A DNA stretch of 64,000 bases from the NCBI GenBank assembly GCA_034189035.1, contig JAXHVA010000001.1, positions 1-64,000 of the forward strand, in the 5' to 3' direction. A program made the position numbers and the translations under genes. Of this stretch, positions 7,260 to 16,900 are shown one piece after another. Source of the DNA: JAUXFK01 sp034189035 (GTDB lineage Bacteria; Desulfobacterota; UBA8473). Every line of letters starts with the position of its first letter. Within the stretch, counting starts at the first letter, position 1. Under the pieces are notes generated by a model, which did not search any database, had not been told where the DNA came from, and saw only the letters and a list, made by a program, of their open reading frames with translations.

Positions 7260-9377
7260 CTAGGGTGATACATTATCTTTTACCTTCTCTATATTACACA
7301 GAAGTCCTCTTAGTTGATAACTGCCAAATGCAGGATCATATGGAGGGGAGTCTGATGTCAGGATATTGGCATTAGACTCCCATATACCAAAATCAGGGGC
7401 TTCTTTTTCAGGAAACCACCATCCATGGTCAATATTGACAACTCCTTCTCGGATCTCCTCTGTTACTTTTGCCTTCATCTTGATCCTGCCCCGAGGTGAG
7501 CTGATGTAAATCCAGTCTCCATCTGTGATCTCATGACAGCAAGCAATTTCAGGATGTAGCTCTGCAATCGGATCAGGTCTTCTTTTTCGAAGGGATTCGA
7601 TTTGGCGGTATTCACTATGGAAGAACTCCAATCTCCTGCTCCCTGTAGTTAAAATGTAAGGAAATTCTTTGGCTATTTTGGGAGTTGAGTTTGGACTCTC
7701 CGGGGGGTCTTTATAGGTGGGTAGAGGGTCATAACCGAGTCTTTCCAATGCACTGGAGTACAATTCTACTTTCTTTGAGACTGTCTTAAACCCTTTTTCC
7801 TCGAATTTTCTGTATTGATGAGCAGGAAATACCATGAATTTCTCTTTTAACTCTTCAAAGGTTAGGCCCAATGGCTCAAGTCTGAAATTTAAGATATCTT
7901 CAAGGTCTTCGTCTGAACCGGGCAGGTTCAATCTTCTCGCAAGGTCGATCATAATCTCTTCATCCTGCCGACAAAGCCCCACCTGTATGGCCTTTTGCTG
8001 AGCAAAAACAGCATTGCCGGCCACATAAGGAAGCTCAATTATCTGGTTTACCTCAGGCCAAAATGCTGCTGGCAGTATATAATCGGCCAGTGCAGCAGTA
8101 GGGGTGATAAACATATCTGTAACAACAAGCAGATCGAGCTTGAGTAAGGATTGATAGACCTTTTTTGTATTGGCAACTGTAGTCAATGGATTATTTCCAA
8201 AGATAAGAAGCGCCCGAATGGGATAGGGCTCTCCTGTTCGCATCGCTTTAAATAGGCCTGGAATATGGGCAGAAGGCATTGGAGCGCGAAACCCGGACAG
8301 TAACCTGAATTGGTCGCTTCCGATCCTTTTTTTGAGCATTCCTTTGGGAAGTTGGGTTCTCATCAGGGGATAGGGCTTGATAATGTTCATGCCCAATATA
8401 TCCCCTCCAGGGATATCTATATTGCCGGTCAACCCCCTCAGTAAAGAGATCGCCCTTACTGTTTGAAGAGAATTTGGGTTCTGTTCAATCGCAACACCCC
8501 ACTCTAATACAGAGGGCTTATTCATGGCATATCTCTTTGCTGAAGCAACAATGTCATCTGCAGGAATCCATGTTATCGTCTCGGCCCACTTGGGAGTGTA
8601 TCCTGACACATGCTCCTTCAGCCTGTTAAACCCAATTGTCCACTTTTCAACAAATTCCCTATCATAGAGACCTTCATTGATGATCACATGGATCATGGAA
8701 AGGGCAAGGGCGCAATCCGTTCCCGGCCTTATAGGAAGCCAGATATTACATTGTTTTGCTGTTTCAGACATCCTGGGATCTACTGCAATCCCAAAGCTTC
8801 CCGCTTTCAATGCCCTTTTGACAGGAAACTGGAGTTCGCCGTCAGGGCCTGTGACTACGGGATTGTGCCCCCAGAACAAGATCGTCTTGGGTGTGACACT
8901 GCCATAGTAGTCTGCAACTGGAAGCCCTCCGTAAGTGAGATGGCTTACCGTAATCCTTGGTATAAAACAGTTGGCAAGACCAGGCTCATACCAGTTGGGG
9001 GTTCCAAGAGAGTTCGCAAATCGAACAACATGCATATAATGATGTCTGCCGGTTCCTTGGCCTATTGCAATAGACTCAGGGCCTATTTCACATCTGAAAG
9101 TATCGATCTTTTCTGAAATCTCATCCAAAGCCGTATCCCAATCGATCTCCTCCCAGTTATTCGATCCTCTTCTCCCAACTCTCTTTAACGGAGTCACTAT
9201 CCTGGAGTGATGATAGACAACCTCCAAAGTAGCACTCCCCTTTATACACATCTGGCCTCGATTAAAGGGAGAGTCCGAATCAGGCGCTACCTTGATGAGT
9301 TTATTGTCTTTAATAGATAATATAACACCGCATCCGCCATGGCAATTCCTGCAGATACTCTTCAGATTCTTATGCAT
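7260..9377 (-). CDS. molybdopterin (Mo/W-bis-MGD) oxidoreductase
   Basis: This 705-residue protein belongs to the DMSO reductase superfamily. Cys9, Cys12, Cys16 and Cys44 form the N-terminal [4Fe-4S] motif (CRNCHGGC...MCIKG). MGD-binding stretches (FWGHNPVVTGPDGE, DPRMSETAKQCNIWLPIRPGTD) and the C-terminal molydop_binding barrel (about 590-700) follow. A Cys in GLANCFIPR (near 152) is at about the place of the metal ligand. There is no Tat signal, so the enzyme is probably cytoplasmic. The substrate is unknown; relatives include formate dehydrogenase-like, thiosulfate reductase-like and acetylene hydratase-like proteins. It lies six bases downstream of a zinc dehydrogenase, so the two probably form an operon. 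Confidence 0.85.
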   Translation of the reverse strand: MHKNLKSICRNCHGGCGVILSIKDNKLIKVAPDSDSPFNRGQMCIKGSATLEVVYHHSRIVTPLKRVGRRGSNNWEEIDWDTALDEISEKIDTFRCEIGPESIAIGQGTGRHHYMHVVRFANSLGTPNWYEPGLANCFIPRITVSHLTYGGLPVADYYGSVTPKTILFWGHNPVVTGPDGELQFPVKRALKAGSFGIAVDPRMSETAKQCNIWLPIRPGTDCALALSMIHVIINEGLYDREFVEKWTIGFNRLKEHVSGYTPKWAETITWIPADDIVASAKRYAMNKPSVLEWGVAIEQNPNSLQTVRAISLLRGLTGNIDIPGGDILGMNIIKPYPLMRTQLPKGMLKKRIGSDQFRLLSGFRAPMPSAHIPGLFKAMRTGEPYPIRALLIFGNNPLTTVANTKKVYQSLLKLDLLVVTDMFITPTAALADYILPAAFWPEVNQIIELPYVAGNAVFAQQKAIQVGLCRQDEEIMIDLARRLNLPGSDEDLEDILNFRLEPLGLTFEELKEKFMVFPAHQYRKFEEKGFKTVSKKVELYSSALERLGYDPLPTYKDPPESPNSTPKIAKEFPYILTTGSRRLEFFHSEYRQIESLRKRRPDPIAELHPEIACCHEITDGDWIYISSPRGRIKMKAKVTEEIREGVVNIDHGWWFPEKEAPDFGIWESNANILTSDSPPYDPAFGSYQLRGLLCNIEKVKDNVSP

Positions 9378-9383
9378 AAATCA

Positions 9384-10499
9384 TTATCCGTTCAAATCTA
9401 CTAAAACCTTACAGTTCTTTTCAAGGATCTCTTCCGGTGACTGAAGAATATCACACAGACCCTCTGTACCGTTAACTATCTCTGTCACGACCCCGTCAAG
9501 AGATATCCTGTTATTCTCACAGAGACTGATGATCTTTGTAAACGCTCCACCGAGATGCCCACGGGAGCCAACCAATGAAACAGCATTTGTAATCATATGG
9601 TCAACAGCGTCAAGGACCAAAGGCACTCCGCTCCTACCGAGTATAGCAACCCGACCATTTGCATTCAAGCGTCTAAATACCCTGTTAACATTGTCCATGT
9701 TCCCTGAGGCTTCAATAACAACATCTACAAAACCCGGACCATCATTAAAGAATTCATCGATATCGTATATATGGTCACTCCATTTCTTTGCAAACATCCT
9801 TCGGAGTTTTATCGGTTCAACTACATGAACCCTGGAAGCACCGAAAATAACCTTTGCCAACATCGCAGAAAACAACCCGATCGGGCCTGCACCAAAGACA
9901 ACAACCACGTCTCCCGGAGATACATGGGTATTCTGACATGCCACATACGCAACCCCTGCGGGTTCAATACATGCCGATGTCTGAAGACCCTTGTCACTTC
10001 CTGCCAATACATTCACTTTATGAGTTAGCATAGATGGTACATCAACGATTGTACCAAAGATGCCGTCCTGCTCTAAGCCCAGTAATTTTGCATACTGGCA
10101 TTGGTTGAACTGTCCTCTTCGACAAGCATTACAGTGATAACAAACGATGATCGATTCAAACGTCACATAGTCACCCTCTTTTACATGGTAAACACGTGAA
10201 CCTACCTCAAGAACCTTGCCAACCCCTTCATGGCCTATGATTCGGCCTTGTTTTGGGATATCTGCCGGTGCTGAGCAGCGAATATATCCTGTATCCGGAT
10301 TGGTTTCCACCAGATGAACATCCGTTCCGCACAATCCCCCATATATCATCTCTACCCGAACTCTATCACAACCAAGCACCCCCAGTTCTCGGTTCAGCAC
10401 AGAAACACGAGGATCTCTATAGATCTGATGGGGGCCTGGGTTGGCAATGCCTTCTAAGGGCCTTTTCTTTGCATGAACGATTAAAAAATTAGATTTCAA
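9384..10499 (-). CDS. zinc-dependent medium-chain dehydrogenase
   Basis: The 371-residue protein is an MDR-family alcohol/polyol dehydrogenase. The catalytic zinc ligands are in GGLCGTD and GHEGVGKV, and the structural zinc loop is complete (CYHCNACRRGQFNQC, four Cys). The NAD(P)-binding Rossmann fold has VVFGAGPIGLFSA (about 205-217). Its substrate could be an alcohol, sugar alcohol or L-threonine-like compound. It is upstream of the molybdopterin oxidoreductase on the same strand, suggesting one product feeds the other, but this is inference. Confidence 0.8.
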   Translation of the reverse strand: MKSNFLIVHAKKRPLEGIANPGPHQIYRDPRVSVLNRELGVLGCDRVRVEMIYGGLCGTDVHLVETNPDTGYIRCSAPADIPKQGRIIGHEGVGKVLEVGSRVYHVKEGDYVTFESIIVCYHCNACRRGQFNQCQYAKLLGLEQDGIFGTIVDVPSMLTHKVNVLAGSDKGLQTSACIEPAGVAYVACQNTHVSPGDVVVVFGAGPIGLFSAMLAKVIFGASRVHVVEPIKLRRMFAKKWSDHIYDIDEFFNDGPGFVDVVIEASGNMDNVNRVFRRLNANGRVAILGRSGVPLVLDAVDHMITNAVSLVGSRGHLGGAFTKIISLCENNRISLDGVVTEIVNGTEGLCDILQSPEEILEKNCKVLVDLNG

Positions 10500-10734
10500 A
10501 GTATGAATCCTTTCCGTAAGTGTTTTGATTTAAATAGACTATTGTACACCAGAGTCGATCCAAAAATGTGCAAAATGACTATTGAATTCACTGAGAAAAG
10601 ACGAAGATTTTAACCGTCCCGAAGAATATGGCTTTACATTCCACAGGGCAAGCATGAATATATGGGCATATTTCGAGGATAAAAATCTGACCCCAATAAA
10701 GAGATGAGGGAAAAAAGTTATTTCTGGATGGACA
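10500..10734. other. spacer with decayed coding-like sequence
   Basis: The plus strand has a short open run (about 10585-10706) without a start and without a recognised family. Its right end (10716-10735) carries TGGATGGACAC, the reverse of TGTCCATCC copies seen near 14633 and 29713. I see no complete gene. Confidence 0.3.
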
Positions 10735-12225
10735 CTATACCAATTCTCGATAGCGTATCTTTCCTCCTGAGGTTCTCGGTAGTGCATTCATGAACTCTAT
10801 AATGCGGGGGACCTTGTATTTTGACATCTTTTCCTCACAGAACTTTTTGATATCGCTCTTACTGATCTTTGAAGCATCCTTTAAGACAATCACAGCCTTG
10901 GGGACTTCACCATGAGAATGGTCCTGAATTTTTACAACCGCCACCTCATCAATTTTCGGGTGAGTGATTAGCACATCTTCGATCTCTGTTGGGAAAACCT
11001 TCAGACCTGCCATCTTCATCATCCCTGATTTCCTGCTTGCAAAATAGAAGTACCCTTCAGTATCCTTCTTTACCATATCCCCGGAAAAGAACCAGCCATC
11101 CTTTATATATTTTTCAGTTTCCTCAGGCTGGTTATAGTACCCACTACAGACAGCTGGCCCTCTTACAGCCATTTCTCCAATCTCATTTTCGGGCAACTCT
11201 TCCCCATCTTCTCCTAAAATCCTCACCTCATAATAAGAACACGGTTTTCCCATTGAGCCCGTTTTATTCGCCTCATTAACAGAGCCGGCTAAAGCAATCC
11301 CCGATGTCTCAGTGCTTCCCCAAACAGGGGTAATTTTTATTCCGAAACGCTCCTCAAATCTCTTTGCCAATCCTGGGTTTATATGCATGCCCCCACTCTC
11401 AGGGATTCTCAGAGAGCTAAAATCAAAAGGGAAAGAGTCGTGTAAACGCACCAAGGTGTCATAGATAGAGGCAACAGCCATCATGCATGTTACACGGCAA
11501 TCTGTGATCCTTTTTGCAATGGACTTGGGAGAGATATTATCGATTAAAACAATCGTGCCTCCCAAATATAATGGGCGGGAAAAGAGCTCATGTGGATGTA
11601 CAAAAACAGGAAACATACACAGATGAATATCATCATGCCTCAACTTTAAGCTTCCTACAGATGCTAGGGTATTCCAGAATATATTCGCATGAGTAGTAAT
11701 AGCACCTTTTGGCATACCGGTTGTACCGGATGTGAAGTTCAAATAGACAACATCACTGTCTTGCAATGAAACTTCCGGTGGTGAAATCTCCTTTTTATCA
11801 AAGATTTTATGCCAATTCCTATACTTTTTCACTCTTTTTTTACCAATTACGATAATCTTTTCATTCAGGCAGGAAGGCTTTATCTTGGATAATAAAGGCT
11901 GAAAACTCTCGTCAACGATCAAAAAGGCGGGGTCGGTGATATCCAATACAAGTTTGATATGGGAAACGGTCTGCGTATAATCAATAGGAAATACGGTCCC
12001 CCCTGCTGCTGCAACGCCTAAAAACGAAATAATCGCCTCCGGTGTCTTCTGTACTAAAAGCCCTACCCTTTCTCCATTTTTAAGGCCATTTGTAATTAAA
12101 AAATTGGCCAGCATATTCGATCTTTCATAGAATTCACGATAAGAAATCTTCGAGTCCCCATATACGATAGCAGTCTTTTCAGGTAAAAGTTTCGCATTCC
12201 GTTCTAACATTTCAACAATCGTCAT
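10735..12225 (-). CDS. AMP-dependent acyl-CoA ligase
   Basis: This ~496-residue ANL-family enzyme activates a carboxylic acid as acyl-AMP and transfers it to CoA. It has the P-loop TSGTTGMPKGA, the WGSTETSG motif and the C-terminal hinge region with RKSGMMKMAGLKV and the catalytic-Lys segment PRTSGGKIRY. I prefer the ATG at 12225 because AAAGGTGGTGAGGG precedes it; the GTG at 12237 lies inside that site. The substrate may be a fatty, aromatic or dicarboxylic acid. It sits upstream of the zinc dehydrogenase and molybdopterin oxidoreductase on the same strand, though 235 bases separate them. Confidence 0.85.
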   Translation of the reverse strand: MTIVEMLERNAKLLPEKTAIVYGDSKISYREFYERSNMLANFLITNGLKNGERVGLLVQKTPEAIISFLGVAAAGGTVFPIDYTQTVSHIKLVLDITDPAFLIVDESFQPLLSKIKPSCLNEKIIVIGKKRVKKYRNWHKIFDKKEISPPEVSLQDSDVVYLNFTSGTTGMPKGAITTHANIFWNTLASVGSLKLRHDDIHLCMFPVFVHPHELFSRPLYLGGTIVLIDNISPKSIAKRITDCRVTCMMAVASIYDTLVRLHDSFPFDFSSLRIPESGGMHINPGLAKRFEERFGIKITPVWGSTETSGIALAGSVNEANKTGSMGKPCSYYEVRILGEDGEELPENEIGEMAVRGPAVCSGYYNQPEETEKYIKDGWFFSGDMVKKDTEGYFYFASRKSGMMKMAGLKVFPTEIEDVLITHPKIDEVAVVKIQDHSHGEVPKAVIVLKDASKISKSDIKKFCEEKMSKYKVPRIIEFMNALPRTSGGKIRYRELV

Positions 12226-12313
12226 ATCCCTCACCACCTTTTAAGCATCTGTATTGCAACAAGTTAATATCAGTACTCGAATCATCGATAAGGTTTATGG
12301 TAAATAATGGGTT

Positions 12314-13741
12314 CTACATGGCACCCATTCCTCTCAATACAGCGGGAATCGTCTTAATAAGTATCTTTAGATCCAACATAAAGGAGAAATTATCAATATA
12401 CTCCATATCCATCTCTATCCATCTCTCGAACGGCACTTCATTTCTTCCATTAATCTGCCATAGACATGTAAGGCCGGGTCTAATACTGAACCTGCGTTTC
12501 TGCCATTCCTTTTTAAAACACTCAAAGTCTCTTACTGGAAGAGGTCTGGGGCCTACTAGGCTCATGTCACCTTTTAAGACGCTTAACAATTGTGGTAGTT
12601 CATCAACGCTTGTCTTCCTTAGAAACCTGCCCAACCTTGTAACTCGCGGATCATCTTTGATTTTGAATACGGGACCACTCATCTCATTGAGATGTTCCAA
12701 TTTTGATTGTTTTTCTTCTGCATCCTTTATCATGGTTCTGAACTTATAAACCTTGAATCTTCGTTTATTATATCCGACCCTTTCTTGAACGAAAAAGACA
12801 GGGCCAGCAGAGTCTAATCGAATAAAAATACCTACAATTATGAAAAGGGGAAATAATACTATTAACGCAAAAAAAGAAAAAGTGAGGTCAAATACTCTCT
12901 TAAACTCAAGAAACCAACCATCCAACGGAGCCGTGTACAGAGTAAGCAGAGAAGACCCCTCAAAGTTATCGACCCTTGATTTGGCTAAACGTAAATCAAA
13001 AAACATATCAGTAAGAAAACGTACGATAATGCCCTGTTCTTCACAAAGGCAAAGGATTCTATTGATCTCGTTGTAAAAATTCTTAATCGGCAATCCAATT
13101 ACGACCTCATCTACGACATATCTATCTAGGACATCAGAAAAATGCTGTAAATCAGAGAGTAATTCTATCTTATTGCTTTTATCAAAGTATTCATCATCTA
13201 TAAAACCGATGAGGGTATACCCTAAATCCTTACGTTCTCTTATTTTTTGAGCGAAACGTTGTACCCTTTGATTCGAGCCGACAAGTATCATATGCCTTAG
13301 ATTTCTGCCTCTATTGCGAATTATAACCAACAATAGACGCATCGCCATCCTCACCGTTATTGTAGAAAGAGAACTCAAAACCCAGAGCAAGAAAATAAAG
13401 ATCCCATTTATGACTTGAGCATAGAAAATGCTTATGAAGCTGGCTATGAAAAATGTCCCAAGAGAGGTGGCCTTTATAATATCTATACACTCCTGAACTC
13501 TGCTTCCCATCCTCTTGGTTTCATAAAGACCAAGGAGTTGAAAGATAACATGCCAGGTACTTATAGCAATGATTATGACAATAAAATTCTGGATAGTAAT
13601 CTGAGCCGACAGCAATTCATTCAGAGTAAAGGGCATCCCTTCATAACCGCTGAAAAGAATAGCTGCGGCCAAACTACAAAATAGTATTATAATGTCTGAG
13701 AATTTGTATAAGGCGAAAAGTAGAGTACGCCGAAAAAACAT
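12314..13741 (-). CDS. undecaprenyl-phosphate sugar phosphotransferase (glycan initiation)
   Basis: This 475-residue membrane enzyme starts exopolysaccharide or O-antigen assembly by moving a sugar-1-phosphate onto undecaprenyl phosphate. It has about four N-terminal membrane helices (roughly 10-130), a CoA-binding-like Rossmann domain (about 145-240, IGFIDDEYF), one further helix (FDLTFSFFALIVLFPLFII) and the catalytic domain with GPVFFVQERVGYNKRRF, KFRTM, DELPQLLSVLKGDMSLVGPRP. This is the WbaP/WcaJ-like architecture. No other glycan genes are adjacent in the window, so it may serve a cluster elsewhere. Confidence 0.9.
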   Translation of the reverse strand: MFFRRTLLFALYKFSDIIILFCSLAAAILFSGYEGMPFTLNELLSAQITIQNFIVIIIAISTWHVIFQLLGLYETKRMGSRVQECIDIIKATSLGTFFIASFISIFYAQVINGIFIFLLWVLSSLSTITVRMAMRLLLVIIRNRGRNLRHMILVGSNQRVQRFAQKIRERKDLGYTLIGFIDDEYFDKSNKIELLSDLQHFSDVLDRYVVDEVVIGLPIKNFYNEINRILCLCEEQGIIVRFLTDMFFDLRLAKSRVDNFEGSSLLTLYTAPLDGWFLEFKRVFDLTFSFFALIVLFPLFIIVGIFIRLDSAGPVFFVQERVGYNKRRFKVYKFRTMIKDAEEKQSKLEHLNEMSGPVFKIKDDPRVTRLGRFLRKTSVDELPQLLSVLKGDMSLVGPRPLPVRDFECFKKEWQKRRFSIRPGLTCLWQINGRNEVPFERWIEMDMEYIDNFSFMLDLKILIKTIPAVLRGMGAM

Positions 13742-14668
13742 AGGATCTTATCCCTCAATGATTATGGAGCTGACTTTGAAAACATGATCCCCTTTGGAAG
13801 CAATACAGACAATTAGAAGTAAGAGTACATCACACTGTGCTCCTACATTCCAATATCTTCCTCCAAATAAATAGACAAAACCACTTTAAAAGTGGAGTCC
13901 TTATAGATATATATTACAGTTCTGGTGTCAAAGAAGCCTATAAAGCACATCTTTTGGATTGGAACAGTTGATGTTTTGGAATAGTATAAAAAGTATTGAA
14001 CTATGCAACACGGATAAATAGATCCTTGAGGGCAACAAAGTTAAAAAAAACCTTTTTCCAATAGTCTTCTTCACTCTTGAATTGTCGTTATAAATACAAT
14101 ACGACTTATCTCTGGCATTTTTTAACCACAATACTATTTTTCAATATATAGGGATAAGGAATCAAGCTATATCCAATATATAGTGTTCTCGCAGAGAAGT
14201 CAATACTCATTTATCTCTTCTTTAAAAATGGACTGGATATAAAATATCTTTCGTATTTTAGCAGAAACCGATTATTTCAATTCCTTTTTTTACGGGCAGG
14301 TTTTTTTATATAAGCAGGAATCCAGTGAAATCAATAAATCCTGCATTCCTTCTTCAGCAGATATGAAATAATGGAAAAATAACAGTATCTTCATACCTTG
14401 TCAATGTTTTCTTCAACTTTTTTAAAATAAGCAATATAAACATATCGGCATTTCTGATAAATTCTTTATGACCAGTCATTATTCCTCCTTTTTGAAGAGC
14501 CGTTACCCAAACGAAAACCCCTTTGCATAGTCGTCAAAAGGTAGAATAAACCCTTTACAAATCTATTAATACCTTGACTTTTTAATTGTTTTTTGTAAAT
14601 ATTCTTCTTGATTATTTATTGGGTGTCCATCCGGAAATGAAAAAAAACGGATCACATTGGGGAGCCAA
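13742..14668. other. long AT-rich intergenic region
   Basis: About 930 bases lie between divergent genes. A 67-codon minus-strand frame (13928-14131) has no ribosome site or family likeness. Near the right end a promoter-like pair, TTGACT (14574-14579) and TAAATA (14596-14601) with a 16-base spacer, could serve the gene at 14669. I see no RNA gene. Confidence 0.45.
14574..14601 (+). promoter_or_regulatory. possible sigma70 promoter for the 14669 operon
   Basis: TTGACT and TAAATA are separated by 16 bases, about 67 bases upstream of the start codon. The match is moderate, and the AT-rich setting makes chance matches likely. Confidence 0.4.
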
Positions 14669-15619
14669 ATGAAAAAAAAATTTACGCCTATAAAACTGAA
14701 TAAGGTGAAAAGCAATTCATTGAAAGACAGGCAAAGCAAGGTATCAATACAGAATTTTGGGAAAGCCTATACCAGAACCGGCAATTTTTGTAAATTCCTC
14801 AGCTGTCTTCCAGACATACTTGCTGCTAAAGACCTAAAAGAGATCGTAACTGAGATAACAACTGCCTATAAGGCCCAAAAGATAATCGTACTTGCCATTG
14901 GAGCTCACGTGATAAAAGTGGGATTAAATCCTATACTTATAGACCTCATGGAGAAAGGCATTATCAGTGCTATTGCCCTCAATGGGGCCGGGATTATTCA
15001 TGATTCAGAAATAGCTATGGTAGGGCAAACCTCAGAAGAGGTAAGTGACGGTTTAACAGGGGGCTCATTCGGCATGGCAGAAGAGACAGCCAGAACAATA
15101 AATGATGCAATTACGGATGGTGTAAAGAATTGTATGGGAATCGGTGAGTCTGTAGGAAAAAGATTATTAGAAATCGACTCCCCATTTAAAGACCAGAGCA
15201 TCCTTGTCAATGGAATTCGATTACAAATCCCTATAACGGTTCATGTAGCCATTGGAACGGATATCGTCCACATGCATCCCTCTTGTAATGGGGCTGCAAT
15301 CGGAAAAGGGTCTCATCTAGATTTTCGCATCTTTTCTTCGATAGTATCACAACTCGAGGGGGGGGTCTACCTCAACATCGGATCCTCTGTAATCCTGCCG
15401 GAGGTATTTCTAAAGGCCTTGACTCTCGTTCGTAACCTGGGGTTTGATATTAAGGATTTCACTACAGTCAATATGGACTTCATTCAAAACTATCGTCCTG
15501 TAACAAATGTGGTAAAGAGACCCACCCAAAAAGGCGGTAAAGGATACTCAATAACCGGACACCACGAAATAATGGTCCCTCTGTTGGCAGCAGCCATCCT
15601 GGAAGGATTAGAAACATAG
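14669..15619 (+). CDS. conserved protein, possible deoxyhypusine-synthase-like NAD fold
   Basis: The 316-residue protein has a glycine-rich nucleotide-binding style (ALNGAGIIHDSEIAM, TGGSFGMAEETA) and a very conserved-looking C-terminus (NIGSSVILPEVFLKALTLV, KGYSITGHHEIMVPLLAAA). I recall this type as a bacterial family loosely related to deoxyhypusine synthase, which uses NAD, but bacteria lack the eIF5A substrate and the catalytic Lys region is not obvious. The ATG at 14669 follows GGGGAG. It is 17 bases upstream of rmuC, so the pair is likely cotranscribed. The function is unknown. Confidence 0.5.
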   Translation: MKKKFTPIKLNKVKSNSLKDRQSKVSIQNFGKAYTRTGNFCKFLSCLPDILAAKDLKEIVTEITTAYKAQKIIVLAIGAHVIKVGLNPILIDLMEKGIISAIALNGAGIIHDSEIAMVGQTSEEVSDGLTGGSFGMAEETARTINDAITDGVKNCMGIGESVGKRLLEIDSPFKDQSILVNGIRLQIPITVHVAIGTDIVHMHPSCNGAAIGKGSHLDFRIFSSIVSQLEGGVYLNIGSSVILPEVFLKALTLVRNLGFDIKDFTTVNMDFIQNYRPVTNVVKRPTQKGGKGYSITGHHEIMVPLLAAAILEGLET

Positions 15620-15636
15620 TAAACAATAGACTCACT

Positions 15637-16872
15637 ATGGACTTTACACCGATAATTCTTGTCATAATTTTCGGTATTGCTTTGGGCCTCGCTTTTGCTC
15701 TCGCCCTGAGGTTTATGCATACGAAGTCAGCTGATGAAATGGCAGAAAAGTTATTTCATCAGAGCGAAGCACAACGAAAAGCAAGCATAGATACTGTAAT
15801 CGAAAATGTAAAGGCCAGCTTTGGAAGCCTCTCTCTCGATGCACTCTCAAAGGCTACGGAAGAATTTCTAAAGTTATCGAAGACGAAGTTAGAATCAGAA
15901 AGAGAGGTATGCGCAAAGGAATTAGATGAAAAGAAGCTCCTTATTGATCAGCAACTGAAGCGTATGTCATCTGAATTGGGAAATATCTCTACCCTAGTGA
16001 ACGAGCTTGAAAAAGACAGAGTAGAGAAGTTCGGGGAACTCACTACCCAATTGAGAACAACGAGCGAACAAACAACAGCACTTATGCAGACCACCAATAC
16101 ACTTCGCGAGGCACTAGCAAGTACCAAGGCAAGAGGGCAATGGGGGGAACGCATGGCCGAAGATGTATTGAGGCTTGCTGGCTTTGTTGAAGATATAAAC
16201 TATTTGAAACAGAAAACAATCGAAGGCTCTGGTTCACGACCGGATTTTACATTTTTATTGCCACAAAACCTCAAAGTCAATATGGATGTAAAGTTCCCTT
16301 TAGATAACTATGTAAAGTTCCTTGAAGCCGGTTCAGAACTGGAGAAGTTAAAATTCCGCAATGATTTCTTAAGAGACGTCAAAGCAAGGATCAAAGAAGT
16401 TACGACCCGTGAATATATCAACCCTGATCAGAATACCGTGGATTATGTACTCCTGTTTATCCCCAATGAACAGATTTATTCGTTTATCCATGAACAGGAC
16501 AGCTCGATCCTCGATGAAGGGATCAAAAACAGGGTCGTCTTCTGTTCACCAATCACGCTTTTTGCTGTTCTGGCTGTCATTCGACAGGCAGTCGACAATT
16601 TTTCCCTGGAACAGACATCGAATGAAATCCTGTCATTACTCGGGAATTTTAAGAAACAGTGGGTTATTTTTCTTAAGAAACTAGAACTTTTGGGCAAGCG
16701 AATTGATGATACAAAGAAAGAGTACGATGCACTGATCATGACTCGACGGAGACAACTCGAAAGACCTATCGATAAGATTGAGGCTATTAGAACACAGCGC
16801 TGTGTTCCAATTTCAAATGATATGGAAGAAGGGTCATCTTTATCAATAGAAGAGAACGAAGGAAACAGTTAA
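15637..16872 (+). CDS. rmuC: DNA recombination protein RmuC
   Basis: The 411-residue protein has an N-terminal membrane helix (IILVIIFGIALGLAFALALR, about 5-25), a long coiled coil (about 40-160) and the RmuC nuclease-like domain (about 165-370) with RGQWGERMAEDVLRLAG, RPDFTFLLP and MDVKFPLDNYVKF. RmuC limits inversions at short inverted repeats and is thought to be a PD-(D/E)XK-type nuclease; the D...DxK residues fit. It lies between the 14669 gene and the RND transporter in a plus-strand run. Confidence 0.9.
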   Translation: MDFTPIILVIIFGIALGLAFALALRFMHTKSADEMAEKLFHQSEAQRKASIDTVIENVKASFGSLSLDALSKATEEFLKLSKTKLESEREVCAKELDEKKLLIDQQLKRMSSELGNISTLVNELEKDRVEKFGELTTQLRTTSEQTTALMQTTNTLREALASTKARGQWGERMAEDVLRLAGFVEDINYLKQKTIEGSGSRPDFTFLLPQNLKVNMDVKFPLDNYVKFLEAGSELEKLKFRNDFLRDVKARIKEVTTREYINPDQNTVDYVLLFIPNEQIYSFIHEQDSSILDEGIKNRVVFCSPITLFAVLAVIRQAVDNFSLEQTSNEILSLLGNFKKQWVIFLKKLELLGKRIDDTKKEYDALIMTRRRQLERPIDKIEAIRTQRCVPISNDMEEGSSLSIEENEGNS

Positions 16873-16900
16873 TACGCATATAAGAAATGGAGGCAGGAAG

